Shown in pieces: positions 24,563 through 32,438 of a stretch of 51,347 nucleotides of DNA. Position 1 is the first letter of the stretch. Each line of letters opens with the position of its first letter. Under the pieces are notes generated by a model. That model ran no database searches and was not told the origin of the DNA. It was given only the letters and a program-made list of their open reading frames with translations. A program made the translations under genes and the position numbers. This DNA is from Clostridia bacterium (GTDB lineage Bacteria; Bacillota_A; Clostridia; Christensenellales; Aristaeellaceae), in the NCBI GenBank assembly GCA_017481065.1, contig JAFUPT010000057.1:1-51347 (forward strand), written 5' to 3'.

Positions 24563-25465
24563 ATGGATACTAGAATTATTGTTCGCAAGGCTCTGGAAAA
24601 CGGACTGGTGATCCCGGCATTCAACATTCCCCACCCGCCGATGCTCAAGGCCATCGCCCAGGCAATCGTGGATGAAAACAGCGTGGCCATGATTCAGGTC
24701 GCCCGCCTGGAGTGGGAAAAGTTTGAATCCGGCAGCCTGGAGAACATCGCCGAGGAATATGCCAAGTACGCCGTAGAGGGCCATACCCTGCTGCATCTGG
24801 ACCATGTTCCCGTAATCGATGAGGACCACAAGGAAGTGGACTATGTTCCGATCATCAAGCGCGCCATCAACGCCGGCTACGGCTCCGTAATGGTGGATGC
24901 TTCCCGTCTGGACCTGGAAGGCAACATCGCCGCCACCCGCATCGTTGCAGATATCGCCCATGCCGCCGGCATCCCGGTGGAGGCCGAGCTGGGCGCCGTT
25001 ATGGGCCATGAAACCGAGCAGACCGCCATCCCCTATGAAGAAATCTTCGCCAAGAAGATGGGCTTCACCAAGGTGGACGAGGCCCTGCGCTTCGTAAAGG
25101 AATCCGAGTGCGATTGGCTCTCCGTCGCCGTCGGCAGCGTGCACGGCGCCATCGCCGATAACCTGCTGGACCAGAAGAAGCCCGCCGCCAAGCTGGATGT
25201 GGAACACATCCAGACCCTGCGCGACGCCCTCAATATCCCGCTGGTTCTCCACGGCGGCTCCGGCATCGAGCATGATTACATCGTGGGCGGCATCAAGGCC
25301 GGTATCGCCAAGATCAATGTCGGCACCGAGCTGCGCCAGCCCTATGAGCGCGCCATGCGTGAAAAGAATGATATCGAATATGCACGCGAAGTGGTTTACA
25401 AGCGCTGCCGCGAGCTGATCCGCGATTTCCTGCACACCGCCGACGACGCGAAGGTGCTGTTCTAA
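24563..25465 (+). CDS. Class II (zinc) fructose/ketose-bisphosphate aldolase
   Basis: The 300-residue protein is a zinc-dependent aldolase. LLHLDHV holds the catalytic Asp and a zinc His (about residue 78), VEAELGAVMGHE lies near 138, SVHGAIADN near 175 and LVLHGGSGIEHDYI near 225 bind zinc and phosphate, and KINVGTELR closes the site. Length suits the Fba/GatY/KbaY group, and substrate cannot be separated by eye; fructose 1,6-bisphosphate in glycolysis is the default. ATG 24563 has GGAGG eight bases upstream; ATG 24545 has no such site. Confidence 0.9.
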   Translation: MDTRIIVRKALENGLVIPAFNIPHPPMLKAIAQAIVDENSVAMIQVARLEWEKFESGSLENIAEEYAKYAVEGHTLLHLDHVPVIDEDHKEVDYVPIIKRAINAGYGSVMVDASRLDLEGNIAATRIVADIAHAAGIPVEAELGAVMGHETEQTAIPYEEIFAKKMGFTKVDEALRFVKESECDWLSVAVGSVHGAIADNLLDQKKPAAKLDVEHIQTLRDALNIPLVLHGGSGIEHDYIVGGIKAGIAKINVGTELRQPYERAMREKNDIEYAREVVYKRCRELIRDFLHTADDAKVLF

Positions 25466-25467
25466 GC

Positions 25468-25735
25468 AGAGGACGCTGGGGGAACACTGGGGGCTGTCAG
25501 CCCCCAGACCCCGGCAGGGACGCTGTCCCTGCACCCTGCCAAAGGACGCTGTCCTTTGGAAACCTGCCAGGGGAAATGATTTCCCCTGGACCCCTCTGAA
25601 GCAACGCTGCGCGTTGCAGAAATAGAATTCAGCGACGCGCAGCGTCGCACACAGGGGTTTCCAAAGGGAATCATTCCCTTTGGTCAGGGGTTTGGGGGCT
25701 GAAAGCCCCCAAGGTCCCCCCGCAACCCTCGCCAC
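25468..25735. repeat. Composite palindromic element, block 7 (full copy with extra modules)
   Basis: Left half: GGGGGCTG-T-CAGCCCCC, AGACCCC, GCAGGGAC-GCT-GTCCCTGC, CCAAAGGAC-GCT-GTCCTTTGG, then the CCAGGGGAAAT-G-ATTTCCCCTGG palindrome and GACCCCTCTG. Centre: GCAACGC-TGC-GCGTTGC and GCGACGC-GCA-GCGTCGC without a T-tract terminator. Right half: GGGGTTTCCA, CCAAAGGGAAT-C-ATTCCCTTTGG, TCAGGGGTTT, GGGGGCT-GAA-AGCCCCC and AAGGTCCCCCC. It divides the aldolase from the SDR gene. Confidence 0.9.
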
Positions 25736-25737
25736 CT

Positions 25738-25759
25738 CCCCGATATGCAAATATCGGGG
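25738..25759. promoter_or_regulatory. Hairpin before the SDR gene
   Basis: A perfect inverted repeat, CCCCGATAT and ATATCGGGG with a GCAA loop, lies 22 bases before the SDR start. It lacks a T tail, so it may be an operator or a messenger 5' stem; a TATAAA follows at about 25769. Confidence 0.4.
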
Positions 25760-25781
25760 AATTGCTGTATAAAGGGGAAAT

Positions 25782-26510
25782 ATGGTGAAGAATGTACAAT
25801 TTCATGGCAGGATTGCGCTCTTGACGGGCGCGGGCGGCGGCATCGGCGCGTCGCTCACGAAGCGCCTGCATGCGCTGGGCTATACCCTTGCGCTGGTGGG
25901 TCGGAGCGAGGAAAAGCTGCGCGCCGCGGCGAAGGACTGCGGGGAGGATACCCTGTTCATCCCCGGCGATCTTGCGGACGCGGAATTCGTGCAGGGCGTG
26001 GTGGCGCGCGTTGTTCAGCATTTTGGAAGGCTGGATTTGCTGGTGAACAACGCGGGCATCGTATTCGTCCAAAATATGGAGGACACCAGCTACGAACGGC
26101 TGGACGCCATGATGCGCACCAATGTGTACGCGCCCTACATACTCTGCCGGGACGCGATCAAGCCCCTGCGGGAATCGGACTGCGCGGCCATCGTGAACAT
26201 CGGCTCGGTGGTGAGCCACAAGGGCTACGCCACCCAGAGCGCTTACGCCACCGCCAAGCATGCGCTGCTGGGCATGAGCAAGGCGCTGGCCGCCGAGGTG
26301 TACAGGGATGGCATCCGCGTGCACATGATCTCCCCCGGCGCGGTGAATACCGAGATGGCGCGCACCATCTCCCGCCCGGATATTGATATGGACGCGCTGA
26401 TCTCCACCGAGGATATCGCCGATACCATGGAATTTCTGCTCACCCACCGCAGCAACGCAGTGATCGATGAAATCGAGATTCACCGGGTGGGCAAGCAGCC
26501 CTTTATTTAA
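25782..26510 (+). CDS. Short-chain dehydrogenase/reductase (SDR)
   Basis: The 242-residue enzyme is a classical NAD(P)-dependent SDR: cofactor motif TGAGGGIGASL near residue 16, LVNNAGIV near 87, the catalytic Ser in NIGSVVSH near 139, and YATAKHALL (Tyr and Lys) near 152, then SPGAVNTEM. Arg/Ser after the second strand (VGRSEEK) suggests NADPH preference. The sequence resembles FabG and related oxidoreductases, but without pathway neighbours the substrate is unknown. It starts 46 bases after block 7 and precedes an L,D-transpeptidase gene by 33 bases. Confidence 0.88.
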   Translation: MVKNVQFHGRIALLTGAGGGIGASLTKRLHALGYTLALVGRSEEKLRAAAKDCGEDTLFIPGDLADAEFVQGVVARVVQHFGRLDLLVNNAGIVFVQNMEDTSYERLDAMMRTNVYAPYILCRDAIKPLRESDCAAIVNIGSVVSHKGYATQSAYATAKHALLGMSKALAAEVYRDGIRVHMISPGAVNTEMARTISRPDIDMDALISTEDIADTMEFLLTHRSNAVIDEIEIHRVGKQPFI

Positions 26511-26543
26511 AGATCGAACCCAGACAAAGGAATGAGGTACACC

Positions 26544-27872
26544 ATGAAACGCATAATCGCTGCACTGCTGATACTGGCAATGATGCTCTCCGGCAGCGCC
26601 TCCTTCGCCCTCACCGGCGAGGAAGTGCTGGGCCTGGTGAGCTCCGATTCGGACAGCGGAACCGGCTATTCCGGCTATCCCACGCTTTCCGTGGGTTCCA
26701 GGGATGGCGATGATTCCGCCGCCTATGTCGTAGCCCTGCAAAACCGCCTGCAGGAGCTGGGCTATCTCACCAGCGCCGCCGATGGCCAGTACGGCGCGAT
26801 GACGGAGAGCGCAGTGCTCCGCTTCCAGGAGGTCAATGGGCTCACCCCCTCCGGCGTGGCGGATGATTCTACCCAGAATTATCTCTATTCCTCCGCTGCA
26901 AAGGCCGCGCCGGTGAGCGAAATCGCCGATTCCGAGGGCCTGCGCGTGCAGCAGAAGATGATGCTCTGGGGCTTCATGTATGGCTACGCGGACGGCGTGA
27001 TCGGCGAAGCCACCAAGACCGCCGTGGCGGAATTCAAGAATTATATCTACACCACCTGCTCGGCCGCCTACGCCGCCTATGCCACCCCCGCGCCCACTCC
27101 CGAACCCACTCCGGACCCCGGTACCCAGCCCGTGGCCATGGATGTGCCCAAGGGCGAGGCAAATGTGGAGGTGAATGGCTATGACGGCGAAATCACCGAG
27201 GATGTGATGCGCTATGTGAATGGCGAATACAGCTTCCAGGTCTACCAGCGGGATATCCGCAGCGGCGAGGAAAATGATGAGGTGTGGCGCATCCAGCGCC
27301 GCCTGCGCCAGCTGGGCTATCTCTACAAGCCGGACGGCGAATTCGGCTCCCTCACCGAGCGCGCGCTGAAATATTTCCAGAAGAAGAATGGCCTCCCGGA
27401 AACCGGCATTGCGGACCGGGCCACCCAGGAAAAGCTCTTCTCCGCCGAGGCTGCCAAATCCGAGGAATACATCTTCCCTTACAAGATCGGCGTGGATATC
27501 GATCGCCAGCGCGTATATATCTACGAATGGAATGGCAGCGATTACAGCGAACAGCTGATGCGCTTCAAGTGCTCCACCGGCGTGGAGGGCTATGATACCC
27601 CCACCGGCACCTACCAGTCCGGCGGCAAGGTCACCTTCGATGAATGGTATTACTTCGCCGAGTACAATTGCTATGCCAAGTATGCCTACCGCATTGTGGG
27701 CGGCATTCTCTTCCATTCCGTGCTCTACAATTCCTCCAAGCAGGGGCCCACGAATTCCTCCGTGCGCGCCCTCGGCAAAAAGGCTTCCCACGGCTGCATC
27801 CGCCTCTCTGTGGATAATGCCCAGTGGATCTTCGAAAACTGCCCGGAGGGCACCACGGTTGTGATCAAGTAA
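26544..27872 (+). CDS. Secreted L,D-transpeptidase with PG-binding repeats
   Basis: The 442-residue protein has a signal peptide (MKRIIAALLILAMMLSGSASFA), a first PG-binding domain (about 45-115; LQNRLQELGYL, DGQYGAMTESAVLRFQ), a degenerate second one (about 125-165; YADGVIGEATKTAVAEF), a proline-threonine linker, a third (about 245-300; QRRLRQLGYLYKPDGEFG) and a C-terminal YkuD domain (about 310-442) with the catalytic KASHGCIRL. Domain order is the reverse of the 11.3 kb enzyme. ATG 26544 is preferred (GAGG six bases upstream) over 26532. Cross-linking of cell wall through 3-3 bonds is the expected role. Confidence 0.92.
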   Translation: MKRIIAALLILAMMLSGSASFALTGEEVLGLVSSDSDSGTGYSGYPTLSVGSRDGDDSAAYVVALQNRLQELGYLTSAADGQYGAMTESAVLRFQEVNGLTPSGVADDSTQNYLYSSAAKAAPVSEIADSEGLRVQQKMMLWGFMYGYADGVIGEATKTAVAEFKNYIYTTCSAAYAAYATPAPTPEPTPDPGTQPVAMDVPKGEANVEVNGYDGEITEDVMRYVNGEYSFQVYQRDIRSGEENDEVWRIQRRLRQLGYLYKPDGEFGSLTERALKYFQKKNGLPETGIADRATQEKLFSAEAAKSEEYIFPYKIGVDIDRQRVYIYEWNGSDYSEQLMRFKCSTGVEGYDTPTGTYQSGGKVTFDEWYYFAEYNCYAKYAYRIVGGILFHSVLYNSSKQGPTNSSVRALGKKASHGCIRLSVDNAQWIFENCPEGTTVVIK

Positions 27873-27879
27873 GTGGGGG

Positions 27880-28080
27880 AAGCGAAGGGGACGCTGGGGG
27901 CAGATAGCCCCCAGACCCCTGACCAAAGGGACAGTGTCCCTTTGGAAACCCCAGTATAAAAAGCCTGTCCCATGGTGGGACAGGCTTTTTAAATTCTTCT
28001 GAGCGCATGTAGTACGCTTTTCAGAGGGGTCAAGGGGAATCGTTTCCCCTTGCAGGGTGCAGGGACAGCATCCCCTCCGT
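27880..28080. repeat. Composite palindromic element, block 8 (full copy)
   Basis: Left half: GGGGACGCT, GGGGGCAGATAGCCCCC, AGACCCCTGA, CCAAAGGGAC-AGT-GTCCCTTTGG, AAACCCC. The centre is the terminator at 27958-27990. Right half: GAGGGGTCA, AAGGGGAAT-C-G-TTTCCCCTT, GCAGGGTGCAGGGACAGCAT, CCCCTCC. It separates the convergent L,D-transpeptidase and aroE genes. Confidence 0.87.
27958..27990. terminator. Bidirectional terminator, transpeptidase / aroE
   Basis: A perfect 15-base stem (AAAAAGCCTGTCCCA and complement) with a TGG loop, having A5 before and T5 after; symmetric, so it serves both convergent genes. Confidence 0.88.
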
Positions 28081-28081
28081 C

Positions 28082-28936
28082 TCACTCAAACTCCTTGATC
28101 AGCGCTTCCATCATCACATCGCGGGGCGCGGGAACGCCGGTCCAGAGCTCAAAGTTCAGCGCGGCCTGGTTCACCAGCATGCCGAGGCCGGTGAGGATGT
28201 TCGCGCCCTTTTCCTCGGCTTTCTTGAGGAATACGGGCATGGCGGGGTTGAACACCACATCGCACACGGGCATGCCGGGCTTGATGCAGTCGTAGTTGAT
28301 ATCCGGATAAGCGTCCACATCGGGGTGCAGGCCCACACAGGTGCCGTTGATCAGGATCTCGGTGTCCTCCGGCAGCTGGGCGGTACCCTCCCAGGGGAAG
28401 TAGGCGGCGGCAGAGGCGGTATTTTCGGTGATGGTCTTCACCAGCTCCTCGCCGCGGGTATGGTTGCGGTTGATGATGTTGATCTTCTTGGCGCCGGCCA
28501 GCGCGCATTCCACGCCGATGGCCTTCGCGGCGCCGCCTGCGCCGAGGATGGTGATCACCTTGCCCTCCAGCGGGATGCCGGCGTCCTTCACGGAGCGCAC
28601 GAAGCCCTTGCCATCGGTGTTTTCGCCGATGAATTTATCGCCTTTGCGCACCACGGTGTTCACCGCGCCGATGATGCGGGCAGCCTCGCTCAGCTCGTCC
28701 AGGTGTTCCAGCACGGCGATCTTGTGGGGCATGGTGAGGTTCACGCCCTTCATGCCGGTGGCGCGCATGCCGCGCATGGCGTCGGCGAGGTCTTCAACGG
28801 CCACGCGGCAGGTGATGTAGCGGTAATTCAGCCCGGCGGCGGCAAAACCGGCCTCCTCGACAACTCCGGTGGGGTTGCCATCCACAGGATCGCCGAATAC
28901 GCCGACCAGTTCAGCGCGGTAATTCTTTTCAGCCAT
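28082..28936 (-). CDS. aroE: Shikimate dehydrogenase (AroE), variant N-terminus
   Basis: AroE reduces 3-dehydroshikimate to shikimate with NADPH in aromatic amino-acid synthesis. The 284-residue product has the catalytic Lys in NLTMPHK (near 68) and Asp in GENTDGKGF (near 107), the nucleotide loop ITILGAGGAAKA (near 129) and NRNHTRGEEL. The N-terminal substrate motif usually reads S-x-S-P; here it is GDPVDGNPTGVVE, lacking the two shikimate-binding serines. Such N-P-T variants exist in AroE-like proteins of Firmicutes and may prefer other substrates such as quinate. It is 29 bases from the degV gene, same strand. Confidence 0.85.
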   Translation of the reverse strand: MAEKNYRAELVGVFGDPVDGNPTGVVEEAGFAAAGLNYRYITCRVAVEDLADAMRGMRATGMKGVNLTMPHKIAVLEHLDELSEAARIIGAVNTVVRKGDKFIGENTDGKGFVRSVKDAGIPLEGKVITILGAGGAAKAIGVECALAGAKKINIINRNHTRGEELVKTITENTASAAAYFPWEGTAQLPEDTEILINGTCVGLHPDVDAYPDINYDCIKPGMPVCDVVFNPAMPVFLKKAEEKGANILTGLGMLVNQAALNFELWTGVPAPRDVMMEALIKEFE

Positions 28937-28965
28937 GGTGTAATCTTCCTTTCAGTTGGGATGCA

Positions 28966-29862
28966 TCAACCCTTCGGCCGCTCATCGCCCATGAAGAACA
29001 GCGCAACGGTGCTCGGTCCGCAGTGGGAGCCGATCACGCAGCCGATGCGGCAGATGCGGATCTGGTCCTTGAGCTTGGGGAACTTTGCCTCGATGGAAGC
29101 GCGCATCAGCTCCGCCTCCTCCGGGCAGCAGGAGTGGCAGATGAAGCATTTGCCATCGTAATCCGTGCCGTTCTGGGCATGCTCCACCATCACCTTCACA
29201 GTTTCAGAAACGGCCTTCTTTTTGCCGCGCACCTTGTCGTAGGCGGAGAGGCCGCCCTCCGCGTTCACACGCATGATGGGGCAGATGCCCAGGATGGTGC
29301 CCAGGGTGGCGCTCAGGCCGGTCACGCGGCCGCTGCGGCGGAAGTGGGTGAGATCGGAGCAGTAGAACTGGTGGTGCAGCTTGGTGCGGTTTTCATTCAG
29401 CCATGCGGCCACTTCATCCAGGCTCTTGCCCGCGTCGCGCATATCCGCAGCGTAATCCACCAGCATGCCGAAGCCGGAGGAGGCTGCCAGGGAATCCACC
29501 ACCACGATGCGGCGGCCCGGATGGCTCTCCATCACGGCCTCTGCGGCGCGGAAGGCGTTTGCAGCGGTGTTGGAAAGGCCGGAGCTGAAGGTGATGTGCA
29601 GCCAATCGCCCTCGGTGGCGAGCAGGCCCTCGAAGTATTCCACAAATTCCGCCTCGTTGATCTGGGAGGTGTGGGGCATTGCGCCGGCGGCCACGGTGGC
29701 ATAGAAGCTATCCAGCGAACCGGGGGTGCGCTGCATATCATCCACATACTCAGTTTCACCGATGGCGTAGGCATTGAAATACACGGGGATATCCCGGCCC
29801 TGCATGTAGGAATAGGGCAGGTCCACATTGGAGCAGCAGCTCAGGTTGAATTTTCTATCCAT
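28966..29862 (-). CDS. DegV family fatty-acid-binding protein
   Basis: DegV/FakB proteins bind a fatty acid for phosphorylation by FakA. The 298-residue product has the two-domain form: an N-terminal part with the P-loop-like ITFSSGLSNTAANAF near residue 90 and a C-terminal part with DLTHFRRSGRVTGLSATLG near 165, the lipid-binding signature, ending near SHCGPSTVALFF. The first residues (MDRKFNLSCCSNVDLPYSY) replace the usual DS-x-x-DL motif with CSNVDL. No FakA partner is close. Its promoter also serves aroE. Confidence 0.9.
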   Translation of the reverse strand: MDRKFNLSCCSNVDLPYSYMQGRDIPVYFNAYAIGETEYVDDMQRTPGSLDSFYATVAAGAMPHTSQINEAEFVEYFEGLLATEGDWLHITFSSGLSNTAANAFRAAEAVMESHPGRRIVVVDSLAASSGFGMLVDYAADMRDAGKSLDEVAAWLNENRTKLHHQFYCSDLTHFRRSGRVTGLSATLGTILGICPIMRVNAEGGLSAYDKVRGKKKAVSETVKVMVEHAQNGTDYDGKCFICHSCCPEEAELMRASIEAKFPKLKDQIRICRIGCVIGSHCGPSTVALFFMGDERPKG

Positions 29863-29942
29863 TATTTATGTACTCCCTTGATGATGTATTTTCCTTCTTT
29901 TTCGGGCCGTCGGGAATGAATGCGACGGTTCTTATACGCTTT

Positions 29943-29971
29943 ATTATAGCAAAGAGAGGATGAAACGTCAA
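29943..29971 (-). promoter_or_regulatory. Promoter for degV-aroE
   Basis: On the minus strand TTGACG (29966-29971), 17 bases, TATAAT (29943-29948). It lies 81 bases before the start codon. Confidence 0.75.
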
Positions 29972-29980
29972 TAAAATATG

Positions 29981-30012
29981 AAGGCCGAGTCCCGATGAAG
30001 GGATTCGGCCTT
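29981..30012 (-). terminator. Terminator of the NlpC/P60 gene
   Basis: Arms AAGGCCGAGTCCC and GGGATTCGGCCTT (one GU-type mismatch) 15 bases after the stop of the minus-strand hydrolase gene, with a T-rich stretch beyond on that strand. Confidence 0.7.
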
Positions 30013-30026
30013 GCAGTTTGGGGAAA

Positions 30027-32195
30027 TCAGGTATCCAGAACCCGGCGGCCCCAGCTGAATACGCGGCTGTAATAGCCGGACGCCATATCGCTGATAACAA
30101 CCTTGCCCGCGCCGGAGGAGGCGTGGATAAACTGGTTGCTGCCGAGGTAGATGCCGGTGTGGTCGCTCAGGTCGCCATCGGAGATGGTGTTGAAGAACAC
30201 CAGGTCGCCGCGGCGCAGGCTGGACTTGGCGGAGATCTTGGTTCGCGCCTCGTTGTAGCCTTCGGCATAGGCGGTGCGCTTCAGGGTTACGCCCACCTGC
30301 TTGAAGCAATACTGGGTGAGGCCGGAGCAATCGAAGGTGGCGGTGCCGGTGGCGCCGAATACATACTTCTTGCCGAGCTGCTGCTGGGCAACGTAGATCA
30401 CATATTCCAGCTTCTGGGCGTTGGACATGCCGCTGACATACTCGGTAACGGTGGAGGACAGGTCGGAGCCGATGCTGCTGGAGTTGCTGCTGCCGGCGGC
30501 TGCGTCTGCGGCCTTGCTGCCGGAGGGCAGGCTGGGCGCAGATGCGCTGTACAGCGCGCGGATGGTGGCGCTGTCGGCGGTGCCGGTCTGCTTGATATCG
30601 GCGGTTTTCTGGAAGAGGCTCACCGCCGCTGCGGTGGTGGAGCCGTAATCGCCGTCACTGCTGGCTGCGGAGGCGAGGTAGCCCAGCGCGTGGAGCCGGT
30701 TCTGGATGCGGGAAACATTGCTTCCCTTGCTGCCGGAGGAAAGGCTGGCGCTGAGGATGGGGGAGTAGGGGGCGTTGCCGGAGTAGAGTACGCGCAGGGT
30801 GGCTTCATCGGCGATGCCGCTCTGCTCCATGCCGCATGCATCCTGGAAGCGCTTGAGGGCGTTTACCGTGCTTGCGGAGAAGTTGACGGCCGGAACGCTG
30901 TCCAGGTAGCCCAGCGCAAGCAGGGCCTTTTCCAGGTCGCTCACTGCGGAGCCGCTGTCCTCGTTCCGGAGCTCGGTGTAGCTATCGGCGCTCAGCTTGC
31001 TGCGCTGCATATAGGCCAGCTTGCCGTTCATGCCCACCTGAACCCACTTGGAATCATAGCCGTAGAAGCTCAGGGTATCGCCCATGGTGAGGGTTCCCAC
31101 CTGCTTGGAGGTGGATTTGGAGGAATAAACGCCCGCCTGGGCGGTGATCACGGTGCAGGTGCCCTTCGGGCTCTTGCCATCGATCACTTCGCTGCTTTCG
31201 ATGTCCTCCTCCTCTTCGGGAAGGAGCAGGTCGTTGGCGGTGATGGCGTCGGAATCGCAGTAGCCGTAGCTGCCGTCCTTCTCAATGTAAGCCCAGCCGC
31301 CGCTGGCCTGGATCAGGTTGATTTCCGCGCCCTTTTTCAGAGTGCCCAGCTTCTTGGAGGAGGTGCTGGCGCTCTGGTAAACCTTCACGGAATCGGCGGT
31401 AACGGTGGCGGGAACGGAATCCTTGGCTGCAAAGGGATCATCGCCGGAATTGCCGGAAGCCTTCTTCAGGCCGTTCAGCGCGCAGAAGCCGTAATCGCCG
31501 TTCAGACCGATATAAGCCCAATTGGCGTTGTAGGCGTAGATGGTCACTTCCTTGCCCTGCTTCAGGGTGCCGAGCTTTTCGGAGGAAGTGCTGGCCTTTT
31601 CATACACGGTGAGCTTTGCATCGGTCACAACGGCCTCGATGGTTTCGATCACCACTTTGTCGCCGCCGGTGATGGCGCTGCTGCCGGAGGATTCAGAGCT
31701 GCCGCCGGCGAAGGGATCATCCTCCGCAATGGTGAGGTGCTGCTCCGCGATATAGCCCAGGTTGCCGTCCTTTTCAACCATGGCCCAGCCGCTGTCGGTG
31801 GCGAGGACATAGACTTCCGTGCCCTTGCTGATGGCGCTGCTGCGGCTCTCGGCGTCGGCCTCCTCATACACGCGGGTCTTCTGGTTTACCGTGGCGGGGG
31901 TGGCGAAATCGGCGATGGCGCGGGGGCCTTCATCCGCTTCGCAGTAGAGCACCATATCCTGGTATTTGATCTTGTGCACATCGCTGTCGTTGGTGCCCAG
32001 CACGGTTACGATGCTGCGGTATGCCAGCGTGCCGAACTGGTTTTTCAGGCCGACGTCGGTGTACACCTTCAAGCCGTTCTTATCCATCACGGCTGCGGAA
32101 TAGCTCTCCGCCAGCGCGGGCATGCAGGGCAGCAGCACTGCCAGAGCCAGCACCAGCGCCAGAATCCGAATGTATTTCAAGCCTTTGTTTTTCAT
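30027..32195 (-). CDS. Secreted NlpC/P60 peptidoglycan hydrolase with SH3 and PG-binding domains
   Basis: The 722-residue protein is exported (MKNKGLKYIRILALVLALAV.. signal, ALAE cleavage). It has four or five SH3-like repeats (for example WAMVEKDGNLGYI, NWAYIGLNGDYGFC, GWAYIEKDGSYGYC, KWVQVGMNGKLAYM) in the first 380 residues, two PG-binding repeats (about 400-545; LEKALLALGYL, IQNRLHALGYL) and a C-terminal NlpC/P60 domain with DCSGLTQYCF (Cys), DHTGIYLG (His) and FIHASS. The enzyme would cut stem peptides of peptidoglycan. ATG 32195 has GAGG eight bases upstream. No riboswitch pattern was evident in the leader. Confidence 0.93.
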   Translation of the reverse strand: MKNKGLKYIRILALVLALAVLLPCMPALAESYSAAVMDKNGLKVYTDVGLKNQFGTLAYRSIVTVLGTNDSDVHKIKYQDMVLYCEADEGPRAIADFATPATVNQKTRVYEEADAESRSSAISKGTEVYVLATDSGWAMVEKDGNLGYIAEQHLTIAEDDPFAGGSSESSGSSAITGGDKVVIETIEAVVTDAKLTVYEKASTSSEKLGTLKQGKEVTIYAYNANWAYIGLNGDYGFCALNGLKKASGNSGDDPFAAKDSVPATVTADSVKVYQSASTSSKKLGTLKKGAEINLIQASGGWAYIEKDGSYGYCDSDAITANDLLLPEEEEDIESSEVIDGKSPKGTCTVITAQAGVYSSKSTSKQVGTLTMGDTLSFYGYDSKWVQVGMNGKLAYMQRSKLSADSYTELRNEDSGSAVSDLEKALLALGYLDSVPAVNFSASTVNALKRFQDACGMEQSGIADEATLRVLYSGNAPYSPILSASLSSGSKGSNVSRIQNRLHALGYLASAASSDGDYGSTTAAAVSLFQKTADIKQTGTADSATIRALYSASAPSLPSGSKAADAAAGSSNSSSIGSDLSSTVTEYVSGMSNAQKLEYVIYVAQQQLGKKYVFGATGTATFDCSGLTQYCFKQVGVTLKRTAYAEGYNEARTKISAKSSLRRGDLVFFNTISDGDLSDHTGIYLGSNQFIHASSGAGKVVISDMASGYYSRVFSWGRRVLDT

Positions 32196-32391
32196 TATGT
32201 ATTCCTCACAATGCGCCAATTTTATGGGCGTTTTTTCTCATTTCCGGCGGGAGGCATAGTTCTCCCAATCGGTATAAAAATTCGCCGCTGTATGCAGAAA
32301 ACCTGCAATTTGAAATGTAAAAGTAGCTTGGCTGAATTATGACTGTAATATGGTTGTAACAATATACGGCTTCACAACTGTAAAGGGATGG

Positions 32392-32427
32392 AAAAATCCA
32401 GCCCCTTCGCGGGAAGAAGGCTGGATT
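32392..32427 (-). terminator. Terminator of the NhaC gene
   Basis: Arms AATCCAGCC and GGCTGGATT around a CCTTCGCGGGAAGAA loop; minus-strand T5 follows. It lies about 11 bases after the antiporter stop. The remaining bases up to 32196 hold the leader of the NlpC/P60 gene without a clear promoter. Confidence 0.8.
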
Positions 32428-32438
32428 GCGATGTGAAT

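Noticed and set aside
25671..28085. An 804-codon open frame on the minus strand across the SDR and transpeptidase genes
   Set aside because: It is an antisense shadow caused by high GC codon bias; it has low-complexity composition rich in His, Gly and Ala and covers two recognised genes and two repeat blocks.
30018..32342. A 774-codon plus-strand open frame opposite the NlpC/P60 gene
   Set aside because: It mirrors a clear hydrolase with conserved catalytic motifs on the other strand and shows no domain of its own.
32196..32390. A c-di-AMP or c-di-GMP riboswitch before the NlpC/P60 gene
   Set aside because: This position often holds one, but I could not find the conserved blocks of either class on the minus strand.
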